Source of the DNA: Planctomycetota bacterium
Lineage (GTDB): Bacteria > Planctomycetota > Phycisphaerae > Sedimentisphaerales > Anaerobacaceae
Reading direction: 5' to 3'
DNA length: 7,079 bases
NCBI GenBank assembly: GCA_026386835.1
Contig: JAPLMV010000178.1
Location: forward strand, 1 to 7,079
The position numbers and the translations under genes were made by a program. Positions 1 to 6,546 of this stretch are shown in pieces. The notes beneath the pieces are model-generated. The model saw nothing but the letters and a program-made list of their open reading frames with translations. It searched no databases and had not been told where the DNA came from. Within the stretch, counting starts at the first letter, position 1. Each line of letters begins with the position of its first letter.

Positions 1-515
1 CGGACCTCTTTGGTAAAATGAAGTTGTTTTAACGTCATTCCGGTCATCACCTTTGCCGCAATTTTCGCAAGAGGTATGCCGATGGCCTTGCTGACAAAAG
101 GCACTGTTCGCGAGGCACGCGGGTTGACTTCGAGGATATAAATCTTATCGTCCTTTATAGCAAACTGGATATTCATCAGGCCTTTTACCTTCAGCGCCAA
201 TGCCAGCAGTTTTGTCTGACGTCGGATTTCATTTAGAAGCTCTTGGCTGATATTGACTGTCGGCAGCGAGCAGGCGCTGTCGCCTGAGTGGACGCCAGCC
301 TCTTCGATGTGCTCCATTATGCCCCCGATAACAACCGTTTTACCGTCGCTTACGGCATCAACATCAAGTTCGGCAGCGTCGTCAAGAAATTTATCAATGA
401 GAATCGGATGTTCGCCTGAAACTGCTATTGCCCTTTCGACGCAGGCCTTCAGTGCCGAGTCGTCATAGACAACCTCCATCGCCCTTCCGCCAAGGACAAA
501 TGAAGGCCGAATCAG
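1..515 (-). pseudogene. carB: carB 3' part: second ATP-grasp domain of carbamoyl phosphate synthase large subunit, out of frame with the 5' part, truncated by window edge
   Basis: Reading the minus strand from 515 gives 171 open codons to the window edge, with no stop. They begin LIRPSFVLGGRAMEVVYDD and continue through HIEEAGVHSGDSACSLP, LMNIQFAIKDDKIYILEVNPR and TVPFVSKAIGIPLAKIAAKVM. This is the ATP-grasp domain of the second (carbamate-phosphorylating) half of CarB. It includes the Arg of RPSF and the Gln, Glu and Asn of NIQFA and LEVNPR that bind nucleotide and metal in the family. About 200 C-terminal residues, including the allosteric domain, lie outside the window. The frame is one base off from the upstream part, with the junction at 515/516. 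There is no start codon or ribosome site at its beginning, so it is the severed continuation of the gene entered at 463-2481 and not a gene in its own right. Confidence 0.88.
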
Positions 516-2481
516 CCCCTGCCTTTTCAAGAGGCACGGCGAGTTTGAGCGGGGTCTGGCCGCCAAACTGCACAATCACACCATCGGGCTTTTCTATATC
601 CACAATTGCCATTACATCTTCGAAGGTAAGCGGCTCGAAATAAAGCCGGTCAGAGGTGTCATAGTCCGTGCTTACCGTTTCGGGGTTGCAGTTGACCATT
701 ATGGATTCGACGCCGATTTCCTTCAGGGCAAATGCGGCATGAACGCAGCAGTAATCAAATTCGATGCCCTGCCCGATTCGGTTGGGCCCGCCGCCGAGGA
801 TAATGACCTTTCGCTTTTTTGTAGGATTGGCCTCGCATTCTTTTTCATAAGTTGAATAAAGATACGGGGTGCTTGCCTCAAATTCTGCGCCGCACGTATC
901 GACTGTTTTATAAACCGGATTTACATCAAGCGACTGGCGGAATTTCCTGAACTGCGGTTCGGTTACGCCCATTAAAGATGCAAGGTACTTATCGCTAAAG
1001 CCGTATTCCTTAATTTTGCGCATCATAGCCGCATCAATCTTCCGCAGATTGAGCGATTTTATCTTTTCCTCAAGCCTGACAATATCTTTGATATTATTAA
1101 GAAACCAGGGGTCTATTTTGGTGAGGTTATAAATTTCCTCCGTAGAGATATTCCTTCGAAATGCCTCGGCGACATACCAGATTTTGTCCCAGCAGTTGGT
1201 GCGGAGCTTGTCCTTTAACTGATGCGTCGAAAGTTCGGGGCTGATGTGCTTATTGTCGAGGGAATAGCGATCGATTTCGAGAGACCTTATGGCTTTTTGC
1301 AGTGCCTCCTTGAATGTTCGGCCGATAGACATTGCCTCGCCGACCGATTTCATCTGGACGGTCAGTTCTGGACTTGTCCCTGGAAATTTTTCAAATGTAA
1401 AACGCGGCCATTTCACGACACAGTAATCTATCGTTGGCTCAAAACAGGCAGGCGTTTTCTTTGTAATATCGTTTGGAATTTCATCGAGGGTATAGCCGAC
1501 CGCAAGCAGCGAGGCGATTTTTGCGATAGGAAAACCAGTCGCCTTGGAGGCAAGAGCGGAGCTTCGCGAAACTCGCGGGTTCATTTCTATTACATAAAGT
1601 TTGCCGGTACCGGGGTGGACTGCAAACTGGATGTTCGAGCCGCCCGTCTCGACGCCGATAGCCCTTATGATTTTAATGGCCGCATCACGCATTATCTGAT
1701 ATTCTTTATCGGTAAGTGTCTGTGCCGGGGCAACTGTAATGCTGTCGCCGGTGTGAATGCCCATAGGGTCGAAGTTTTCGATGGAGCAGACGATAACAAC
1801 GTTGTCTTTGCAGTCCCTCATCACTTCAAGTTCGTATTCCTTCCAGCCGGCAACCGATTCCTCAACAAGTACCTGGTTTGTGGGGCTTAAACTCAGACCC
1901 CACTGGATAAATTCTTTGTATTCCTCGGCGTTATAGGCGATGTTTCCGCCCATGCCGCCCAGTGTATATGACGGACGAATAATGACTGGAAAGCCGAGCT
2001 GTTTGACAACCTCCTGTGCCTGCTGCCAGGAATGCGCATAGCCGCTCCTCGGTACCGCAAGACCGCAATCTTCTATGGTCTTTTTGAACCTGTCTCTTTC
2101 CTCGGCTTTTTTAATGCTCTTTAGATTTGCGCCGAGTAGACGGACATTATATTTTTTCAATATGCCTCTTTCGGCAAGAGCAACGGCGGTATTTAGGCCG
2201 GTCTGACCGCCCAGCGTAGGCAGCAGACTATCGGGTCTTTCTTTCTGGATTATTTTTTCGACTATCTCAGGTGTAATCGGCTCGATGTAGGTTCTATCAG
2301 CCATTTCCGGGTCGGTCATAATTGTGGCGGGATTGCTGTTGATGAGGATGACATTGAAACCCTGCTGCCTTAAGACCTTGCAGGCCTGTGCGCCGGAATA
2401 ATCAAATTCGCAGCCCTGCCCTATTACAATCGGGCCCGACCCTATTATCAGTATCTTGTGAATATCTTTGCGTTTCGGCAT
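463..2481 (-). CDS. carB: carbamoyl phosphate synthase large subunit, 5' part, broken by internal deletion and frameshift
   Basis: CarB takes ammonia from the CarA glutaminase subunit and, with bicarbonate and two ATP, makes carbamoyl phosphate for pyrimidine and arginine synthesis in the cytoplasm. The pre-ATP-grasp fold (IIGSGPIVIGQGCEFDYSG) is at residues 12-30 and the first ATP-grasp domain at about 128-400. The numbering matches E. coli for Arg129, Arg169, His243 (GIHTGDS), Gln285, Glu299 and Asn301. The oligomerisation region is at about 405-550, and the second pre-ATP-grasp fold starts at GGGPNRIGQG (563-572). Homology ends at Gly655 (FGGQTPLKLAVPLEKAG); the last 17 residues before the TGA are out-of-frame nonsense. 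The family continues with about 53 more residues before RPSYVLGG, and here these are missing. The ATG at 2481 has an AAGGAA site 6 nt upstream. No carA is adjacent. As sequenced the product would lack the second active site. Either a real lesion or an assembly error fits. Confidence 0.93.
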   Translation of the reverse strand: MPKRKDIHKILIIGSGPIVIGQGCEFDYSGAQACKVLRQQGFNVILINSNPATIMTDPEMADRTYIEPITPEIVEKIIQKERPDSLLPTLGGQTGLNTAVALAERGILKKYNVRLLGANLKSIKKAEERDRFKKTIEDCGLAVPRSGYAHSWQQAQEVVKQLGFPVIIRPSYTLGGMGGNIAYNAEEYKEFIQWGLSLSPTNQVLVEESVAGWKEYELEVMRDCKDNVVIVCSIENFDPMGIHTGDSITVAPAQTLTDKEYQIMRDAAIKIIRAIGVETGGSNIQFAVHPGTGKLYVIEMNPRVSRSSALASKATGFPIAKIASLLAVGYTLDEIPNDITKKTPACFEPTIDYCVVKWPRFTFEKFPGTSPELTVQMKSVGEAMSIGRTFKEALQKAIRSLEIDRYSLDNKHISPELSTHQLKDKLRTNCWDKIWYVAEAFRRNISTEEIYNLTKIDPWFLNNIKDIVRLEEKIKSLNLRKIDAAMMRKIKEYGFSDKYLASLMGVTEPQFRKFRQSLDVNPVYKTVDTCGAEFEASTPYLYSTYEKECEANPTKKRKVIILGGGPNRIGQGIEFDYCCVHAAFALKEIGVESIMVNCNPETVSTDYDTSDRLYFEPLTFEDVMAIVDIEKPDGVIVQFGGQTPLKLAVPLEKAGADSAFICPWRKGDGGCL

Positions 2482-2487
2482 TATCAG

Positions 2488-2493
2488 TTCCTT
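2488..2493 (-). promoter_or_regulatory. ribosome binding site of carB
   Basis: AAGGAA lies 6 nt before the ATG at 2481, and it supports that start together with the immediate match to the CarB N-terminus. I could not find a convincing -35/-10 pair in the 100 nt upstream. Confidence 0.6.
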
Positions 2494-2631
2494 CTGATGA
2501 CTTGTCAGTCCGAATCAGAGAGAGGAGTCTACTAAAATTAGCGGCTGAAAGCCATTAAAAAAAGCTGCAAGAAAAAATCTCCTGCGGCGTCGACTTCACG
2601 TCCGCGGGTTCTTAAAAGTCTTTGAGTTCAA

Positions 2632-2680
2632 CCTGTGGTGAGCGAACCTGTCCTGAGTACAATCGAAGGAGTCGAACCAC
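2632..2680. repeat. probable dispersed intergenic repeat of the TTCGAC...CTCAGGACAGG type
   Basis: Read on the minus strand, this segment contains GGTTCGACTCCTTCGATTG, then TACTCAGGACAGGTTCGC and TCACCACAGG. That wording resembles a family of short intergenic repeats (TTCGACAAGCTCAGGACAGG-like) which I recall from many environmental bacterial genomes. Only one clear copy is in this window, so the repeat nature rests on memory and not on a second copy. Function unknown. Confidence 0.4.
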
Positions 2681-2842
2681 TTCTTCTCTTTTTCGGGGGC
2701 AGGTGATTTAGTTTCTTTATTTTTATAGAACAACTTTGACGCTGATTTCCCAAAAGACATGGGGAAGCAGACATCCGGAAACGACACCGGAGCTTTCGCT
2801 GAAAATCCCGCTGATTTACGCTTAAATAAAAAGAGCTAAATA

Positions 2843-3601
2843 TCAGCGTTTTCTTCTCAAAAACAGTCCACCGAGGCCGAGCAGTAGGAGCGTGGCGGGT
2901 TCGGGGATACCATACACTTTGATATTGTCTATTGCTGGGCTTGGGATTATGTTGTTGTTAATATTATAATCGATAGTACTAAATCTCAATGAACTTACAT
3001 AAGTGGGCAATGTAGGAAATGCTGGATATGTATAGAAGAATTGGCCTGTATAGTTGCCATTTGAATTGCAAGTAATGTTCCATAAATTGCTTTGCAAATC
3101 CACCAATATAGACATGCTTAGTTTCTCATTTAATGAAAATCGGTCCACAAGATATTGGTCATTAGCAAGAATACGACCATCATTGGTAAAGTTTAATCGT
3201 ACAACAACAGGAACATCGAAAAAGAAAACAAATCCTTCCCCCCCATATTCCTCCATCTGAGTAAAACAGATGTCAAAATTAACTTTGTAGCTTTGATAAT
3301 TGAATTGTGACATGTTCAATTGCATTTGTGAGTAATACGCCGAACCCCCAATCGGACACGGAATGAGAACCACGGGCTGGTCATTAAGGCTTCCCCATTG
3401 ACTCATTACTATTTGTTGACCAAAGTTAGATTTGCTGGCTGTCCGGAGCGGAAGCGAGCTATCGGAAGTAATTGTCATCTGCGACCCGACCTGGTTCAGG
3501 GGTGACGAAAAATCTATATCGTAAAGGAGATCCGCATTTGCAATTGTGCAACATGTGATGTTAACAATAAGTACAGCAGCGATAATTAATTTCATTTTCA
3601 T
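2843..3601 (-). CDS. PEP-CTERM sorting domain-containing exported protein
   Basis: This is a 252-aa secreted protein of unknown function. A signal peptide covers residues 1-23: KMK, a hydrophobic stretch LIIAAVLIVNITCCTI, then ANA before the cleavage site. The mature part starts LLYDIDFSSPLNQVG and is rich in Asn, Ser and aromatic residues. Its last part, PAIDNIKVYG, resembles the closing strand of beta-sandwich (concanavalin-like) exported proteins, which is inference. The C-terminus IPEPATLLLL-GLGGLFL-RRKR is a textbook PEP-CTERM signal: PEP motif, one transmembrane segment and a basic tail, cleaved or anchored by an exosortase in known systems. It is paralogous to the broken gene just upstream (shared DxDFSSPxxQVG, LNDQPxV, NDGRI/NDGKI and YTGxF) and begins 19 nt after it, so the two are probably co-transcribed. 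The open frame extends to a TTG at 3616, but that TTG overlaps the Shine-Dalgarno region, so I prefer the ATG at 3601; the ATG at 3595 is also possible. Confidence 0.85.
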   Translation of the reverse strand: MKMKLIIAAVLIVNITCCTIANADLLYDIDFSSPLNQVGSQMTITSDSSLPLRTASKSNFGQQIVMSQWGSLNDQPVVLIPCPIGGSAYYSQMQLNMSQFNYQSYKVNFDICFTQMEEYGGEGFVFFFDVPVVVRLNFTNDGRILANDQYLVDRFSLNEKLSMSILVDLQSNLWNITCNSNGNYTGQFFYTYPAFPTLPTYVSSLRFSTIDYNINNNIIPSPAIDNIKVYGIPEPATLLLLGLGGLFLRRKR

Positions 3602-3605
3602 TTTT

Positions 3606-3610
3606 CTCCT
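3606..3610 (-). promoter_or_regulatory. ribosome binding site of the downstream PEP-CTERM gene
   Basis: AGGAG lies 4 nt before the ATG at 3601 and 10 nt before the ATG at 3595. Its position inside the longer TTG-initiated frame (start 3616) argues against that longer start. Confidence 0.65.
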
Positions 3611-3620
3611 CTTCAAAATG

Positions 3621-4352
3621 CTAATTCTTCCTTCTCAAAAACAGTCCGCCGAGGCTGAGCAATAAAAGCGTGGCGGGTTCGGGGATTGGCGCGTTTGCAA
3701 CTATTATATTATCCAAACCAACAAATGTGCTATTATCTTGTTGAAAGTCAGACGATTTCAATCCCAAGGAAAATCGCACGCTTTTAATATCACTGTCCGG
3801 ATTGAACGGACCGGTATAAATCTGAGAGCCATTTCGAGAAATTGACCATGAATGCTCGATTATATCCATGTAAACATCAAAATGCATGACGACATTTTCG
3901 GCAAATGTTGCTATAGAATTAGGATAGCCCCCTGAAAAAGAGATTTTGCCATCATTTTTAAAAACAATGGGACGAACTGAAGGCGTGTCGAATATTACAG
4001 CAAAATAATTTCTTGAACCTATTAATGTCTATGCAAACATGTCAAAGGCAACATAATAATAGGATTGTCCCTTACCTACGTCAAAGAGAATTTGGTCATA
4101 ATAAAAAGACGGCACATTTCCAGTTGTGTTAAAAACTAATGGTTGATCATTTAATGCCCCTAATGATGTTGAAACCATTGGTGAACCAAAAACAATACGG
4201 CTTGGTCTTGTAGGGGAATTTCCTGTCGCCGGCGGAAATCCAACTTGATGTTCAGGTGATGAAAAATCAACATCGTAATAGATATCAACAACTCCTGCAT
4301 AACCTGAACTAAACAATACTACCACCAAACAAATTGCAAATAACTTTTTCAT
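3621..4352 (-). pseudogene. PEP-CTERM exported protein gene interrupted by one in-frame TAG
   Basis: The frame from ATG 4352 encodes a signal peptide (MKKLFAICLVVVLFSSGYA), then DVDFSSPEHQVG, LNDQPLVF and YYYVAFDMFA. It then meets TAG at 4029-4031 (codon 108). The same frame continues with no shift: TLIGSRNYFAVIFDTPSV, FKNDGKISFSGGY, WSISRNGSQIYTGPF, VGLDNIIVANAP, and the PEP-CTERM tail IPEPATLLLLSLGGLFLRRKN before a TAG at 3621. The total is 242 sense codons, against 252 residues in the intact neighbour, and the two align along their whole length. This is therefore one gene with a single nonsense codon, not two genes; the open frames 4029-4352 and 3621-3887 are its halves. TAG also ends this gene normally, so recoding is unlikely. 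GGAG stands 8 nt before ATG 4352 (4361-4364), with a strong promoter further upstream. A fresh nonsense mutation or a base-call error are the main explanations. Confidence 0.85.
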
Positions 4353-4391
4353 CTCTAATTCTCCAAGAAGTTGGTTAAACGTCAAAGGTAG

Positions 4392-4420
4392 ATCATAAGG
4401 TATTCGACAGAGAAAGTCAA
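4392..4420 (-). promoter_or_regulatory. sigma-70-type promoter of the PEP-CTERM gene pair
   Basis: On the minus strand, TTGACT (4415-4420) and TATGAT (4392-4397) are separated by exactly 17 nt, each one base from the consensus. Transcription would start near 4385, about 33 nt before the ATG at 4352, leaving room for the GGAG site at 4361-4364. This also rules out the longer open frame that begins at 4385 as the true start. No operator-like palindrome was seen over it. Confidence 0.7.
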
Positions 4421-4448
4421 GTGAAAAACATACAGAATCAGAAAATTC

Positions 4449-4474
4449 TTCGTGTCTTTGAGCCTTGGTGGTGA
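4449..4474. repeat. possible dispersed intergenic repeat fragment abutting the terminase remnant
   Basis: The stretch contains TTCGTGTCTTTGAGCC and TTGGTGGTGAGC, echoing a repeat wording of the 'cttcgtgtcttt...tggtga' kind that I recall from many environmental genomes. A weak echo occurs near 2617-2642 (TCTTTGAG, then TGGTGAGC). It marks the left end of the terminase fragment and may be the junction where that DNA was inserted or deleted. Confidence 0.3.
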
Positions 4475-4668
4475 GCTTTTTCGGCCAAACGCACAGGTGT
4501 CAAAAGCTGATTGAGGCGATGATGTGCTATCATTATCCCGAAAGTCAGTCGGGCGGAAAGGAATTGCCGTTAAAGGACGGGCTTTACGACCATCCGATTG
4601 ACGCTTTGCGGTATTTTTTCGTCAATTATAAGCTGAAAAGTCAAAATGCGGTTTATCGTTCTTATTGA
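4465..4668 (+). pseudogene. phage terminase large subunit, C-terminal remnant
   Basis: This is the only plus-strand coding trace I accept. The frame encodes RCQKLIEAMMCYHYPES, then KELPLKDGLYDHPIDALRYFFVNYK, and ends with TGA at 4668. The motif D-HP-DALRY is the typical end of the TerL nuclease (RNase H-like) domain, whose Asp is one of its metal ligands. The preceding LIEAM-YHYP segment matches the usual approach to it in terminases of planctomycete phages, as I recall them. A complete TerL has roughly 400-600 residues. Here only about 60 remain, no ATPase domain lies upstream, and the first eight or so codons (TTG 4465 onward) read through unrelated intergenic DNA. It is therefore a relic, not a gene. 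It stands in opposite orientation to its neighbours, between nadE and the PEP-CTERM promoter. No portal, capsid or integrase gene is in the window. Confidence 0.65.
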
Positions 4669-4707
4669 AAAAGTGGTCTTAAATATCCATAATTGATTCG
4701 CCTGCCC

Positions 4708-4742
4708 CCGAAAAGAGTTTAAAAAGTTCTCTTGGTTTTCGG
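4708..4742 (-). terminator. hairpin just after nadE, possible weak terminator
   Basis: CCGAAAA (4708-4714) pairs with TTTTCGG (4736-4742). The adjoining GAG (4715-4717) pairs with CTC (4729-4731) across a 4-nt bulge, closing an 11-nt loop. It begins 5 nt past the nadE stop codon. There is no T-run on the 3' side in either direction, so intrinsic termination is doubtful; it may instead protect the nadE 3' end. Confidence 0.35.
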
Positions 4743-4747
4743 TCATC

Positions 4748-6391
4748 TTACTGCGAGGTATAACAGTTGGTTATGGGCATTCTCCTGTCCTTGCCAAACG
4801 CACGCGGCGTAATTTTGACGCCGGGCGGCGACTGTCTTCGTTTGTACTCGTTGATGTCAATCATACGAACAACCCTCTTGACGACATCACCAGGCAAGCC
4901 TTCTTTTATAAGCTCCTGAGGCGATTTGTCGTCTTCGATATACCCTTTAATTATCCTGTCGAGCAAATCATACTCAGGCAGCGAATCGGTATCCTTCTGG
5001 CCCTCCTTAAGTTCAGCCGAGGGAATGCGGTCGATTACACTTTGCGGGATAAGCTCTTTATTATTGATTTTATTCATATACCTGGCAAGGTCGTAAACCA
5101 TCGTCTTGGGTACATCCTTAATCACCGCAAAACCGCCTGCGCTGTCGCCGTAAAGGGTCGAATAACCTACCGCTGTTTCACTTTTATTGCCCGTCGTCAG
5201 CACCATATAGGAAAACCGGTTGCTAAGCGACATCAGTATCGTGCCGCGAATTCTTGCCTGAAGATTTTCATAAGCAATACCACAATCTTCCCAGCCCTCG
5301 ACCATAGAGAGTGTATCGTTAAAACTGTTAAGGACAGATGCAATAGGTATTGTCCTGAACTCAATATCCAGATTTTTTGCAACCTTTTCGGCGTCGCTTA
5401 TTGTATCGGGGCTGTTAAACTTTGACGGCATCGTTATGCCGAGAACATTTTGTGCACCGAGAGCATCCACTGCAATAGCGGCGGTCAGTGCCGAATCGAT
5501 TCCGCCGCTTAAACCGATTACCACCTTGCCAAAGCTGTTCTTTAATATGTAATCCCTCGTGCCTAATACCAATGCCCCGTAAACTTCTGCAACAGTGGCC
5601 ATCGGTTCGGGCATCGGCTGCCGGGCTGCGCTTTTTACCATCACTCTTTTGCCGTCGGCCAAATCAATATCGGCAATAAGCAAATCCTCGTCAAAGGCCT
5701 TTGCCTGGCAGATGACTGCGCCTGTGGAATCGAGGAACATACTCCTGCCGTCAAAAACAAGCTCATCCTGTCCGCCGACAAGATTACAGTATGCAACCGC
5801 ACAATCGAAATACGTCGCGCAGTGGCGAAGAACCTCCTGCCTTTTGTCGAGCTTGCCAACATAAAAAGGTGAAGCCGATATATTTATAATGATATCCTTG
5901 CAGCGGATTTCCTTGAGGAATTTGTCCATCCATTCTAAATGCCAGATATCCTCACAAATTGTAAGCACCACCGCCATACCGTTTACGTTCACGATGACAG
6001 TGCCCGTCCCGGGTCTGAAATATCTCCGCTCGTCAAAGACGCCGTAATTGGGCAGGATGCACTTGCGGTAAATCTTTTTTATCTGGCCTTTTTCGAGTAC
6101 CGCCAGCGAATTGAAAAACCCTTTGTCTCCTGCCTCGGCAAAACCGACAATAACAGTTTTTTTCGGACAATCTTTTGCGAGCTGTTCAACGGCCAAGCGA
6201 TTTTCCTCGAGGAAGTGATTTTTCAAAAGCAAATCTTCCGGCGGATAACCGCAGACTGCCATTTCAGGAAAGACCAGTATATCAACGTTTGATTTCACCG
6301 CCTGCTCGTAGAACCTGCGCATTATTTTAACGTTGCCTGCAATATCGCCGACAGAGGCATTAAATTGTCCTAAACCAACTCTTAATGACAT
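4748..6391 (-). CDS. nadE: NAD+ synthetase, glutamine-hydrolysing
   Basis: This enzyme makes NAD+ from deamido-NAD+ (nicotinic acid adenine dinucleotide), ATP and glutamine, the last step of NAD synthesis, in the cytoplasm. The N-terminal nitrilase-type glutaminase domain (about 1-270) has the full triad: Glu43 (LVFPEMAVCGYPPEDLLL), Lys110 (YRKCILPNYGVFDERRYF) and Cys146 (TICEDIWH). The C-terminal synthetase domain (about 275-547) has the ATP-pyrophosphatase P-loop SGGIDS at 295-300, then GITMPSKFNS, LQARIRGTILM, TTGNKSE (399-405), GYSTLYGD and KDVPKT. The family's terminal KRRQSPPGVKITPRAFGKDRR is present. At 547 aa it is full length for the two-domain form. The ATG at 6391 has AAAGG 5 nt upstream (6397-6401). 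Upstream gltD is in the same orientation, but the 228-nt repeat-filled gap makes a shared transcript uncertain. Nothing looks damaged. Confidence 0.96.
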   Translation of the reverse strand: MSLRVGLGQFNASVGDIAGNVKIMRRFYEQAVKSNVDILVFPEMAVCGYPPEDLLLKNHFLEENRLAVEQLAKDCPKKTVIVGFAEAGDKGFFNSLAVLEKGQIKKIYRKCILPNYGVFDERRYFRPGTGTVIVNVNGMAVVLTICEDIWHLEWMDKFLKEIRCKDIIINISASPFYVGKLDKRQEVLRHCATYFDCAVAYCNLVGGQDELVFDGRSMFLDSTGAVICQAKAFDEDLLIADIDLADGKRVMVKSAARQPMPEPMATVAEVYGALVLGTRDYILKNSFGKVVIGLSGGIDSALTAAIAVDALGAQNVLGITMPSKFNSPDTISDAEKVAKNLDIEFRTIPIASVLNSFNDTLSMVEGWEDCGIAYENLQARIRGTILMSLSNRFSYMVLTTGNKSETAVGYSTLYGDSAGGFAVIKDVPKTMVYDLARYMNKINNKELIPQSVIDRIPSAELKEGQKDTDSLPEYDLLDRIIKGYIEDDKSPQELIKEGLPGDVVKRVVRMIDINEYKRRQSPPGVKITPRAFGKDRRMPITNCYTSQ

Positions 6392-6396
6392 ATATA

Positions 6397-6401
6397 CCTT
6401 T
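6397..6401 (-). promoter_or_regulatory. ribosome binding site of nadE
   Basis: AAAGG with a 5-nt spacer to ATG 6391 lies directly beside the left arm of the AT-rich inverted repeat, so the repeat forms the nadE leader if transcription starts further upstream. The AT-rich DNA offers many poor -10 matches; I cannot choose a promoter. Confidence 0.5.
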
Positions 6402-6530
6402 AGAAAATTAAAAATTAAAAGTTAAAAATTCAAAATTGCGGAGTTAAGACTAAAATAAATCAGTCTTACTTCTCCGTAAGGAGTCCCAAGGACAATAATT
6501 TTGATTTTTTATTTTTAATATTTAATTTCT
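6402..6530. repeat. 129-nt nested inverted-repeat element in the nadE leader (MITE-like)
   Basis: The outer arms at 6405-6437 and 6497-6528 are AT-rich and complementary at nearly every position, with one single-base gap and a few mismatches; both end in CAAAATT when read inward. Inside is a second hairpin: CGGAG (6439-6443) and AAGACT (6446-6451) pair with AGTCTT (6462-6467) and CTCCG (6472-6476) around a 10-nt loop. A competing small hairpin, CTCC-GTAA-GGAG (6472-6483), shares the CTCC arm. No coding capacity. The shape suits a miniature inverted-repeat element or other dispersed intergenic unit. A regulatory leader for nadE is an alternative I cannot exclude. Confidence 0.6.
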
Positions 6531-6546
6531 ACTTTTGAACTTCTTT

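Larger units (their letters stand above)
2482..2842. other. 361-nt intergenic region between the PEP-CTERM gene and carB, no credible gene
   Basis: This stretch carries the carB ribosome site, a probable dispersed repeat (2632-2680) and several short recurrences. The 9-mer CGCTGATTT appears near 2740 and 2808, and a related ATCAGCG sits at the end of the PEP-CTERM gene near 2842. A 63-codon minus-strand open frame (2596-2787) has low-complexity, repeat-derived sequence (KWFDSFDCTQDRFAHHR), no ribosome site and no family I recognise. I treat it as non-coding. No terminator with a T-run was seen after the PEP-CTERM gene. Confidence 0.6.

Noticed and set aside
1222..1890. 222-codon plus-strand open frame
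   Set aside because: It lies wholly antisense to well-conserved carB sequence, has no recognisable family, and its composition mirrors the opposite strand's codons.
2596..2787. 63-codon minus-strand open frame upstream of carB
   Set aside because: No ribosome site, repeat-derived sequence and no family; it coincides with the probable dispersed repeat.
4029..4031. TAG as a recoded sense codon (for example pyrrolysine)
   Set aside because: The same gene ends with a normal TAG at 3621, the intact paralogue does not need an unusual residue there, and no recoding machinery is in view.
4029..4385. Longer N-terminus for the broken PEP-CTERM gene starting at 4385
   Set aside because: The promoter places the transcript start near 4385, and the ATG at 4352 has a good ribosome site and begins a proper signal peptide.
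5042..6292. Several plus-strand open frames of 60-127 codons and one minus-strand frame across nadE
   Set aside because: All are shadows of the intact nadE reading frame, with no independent signals.
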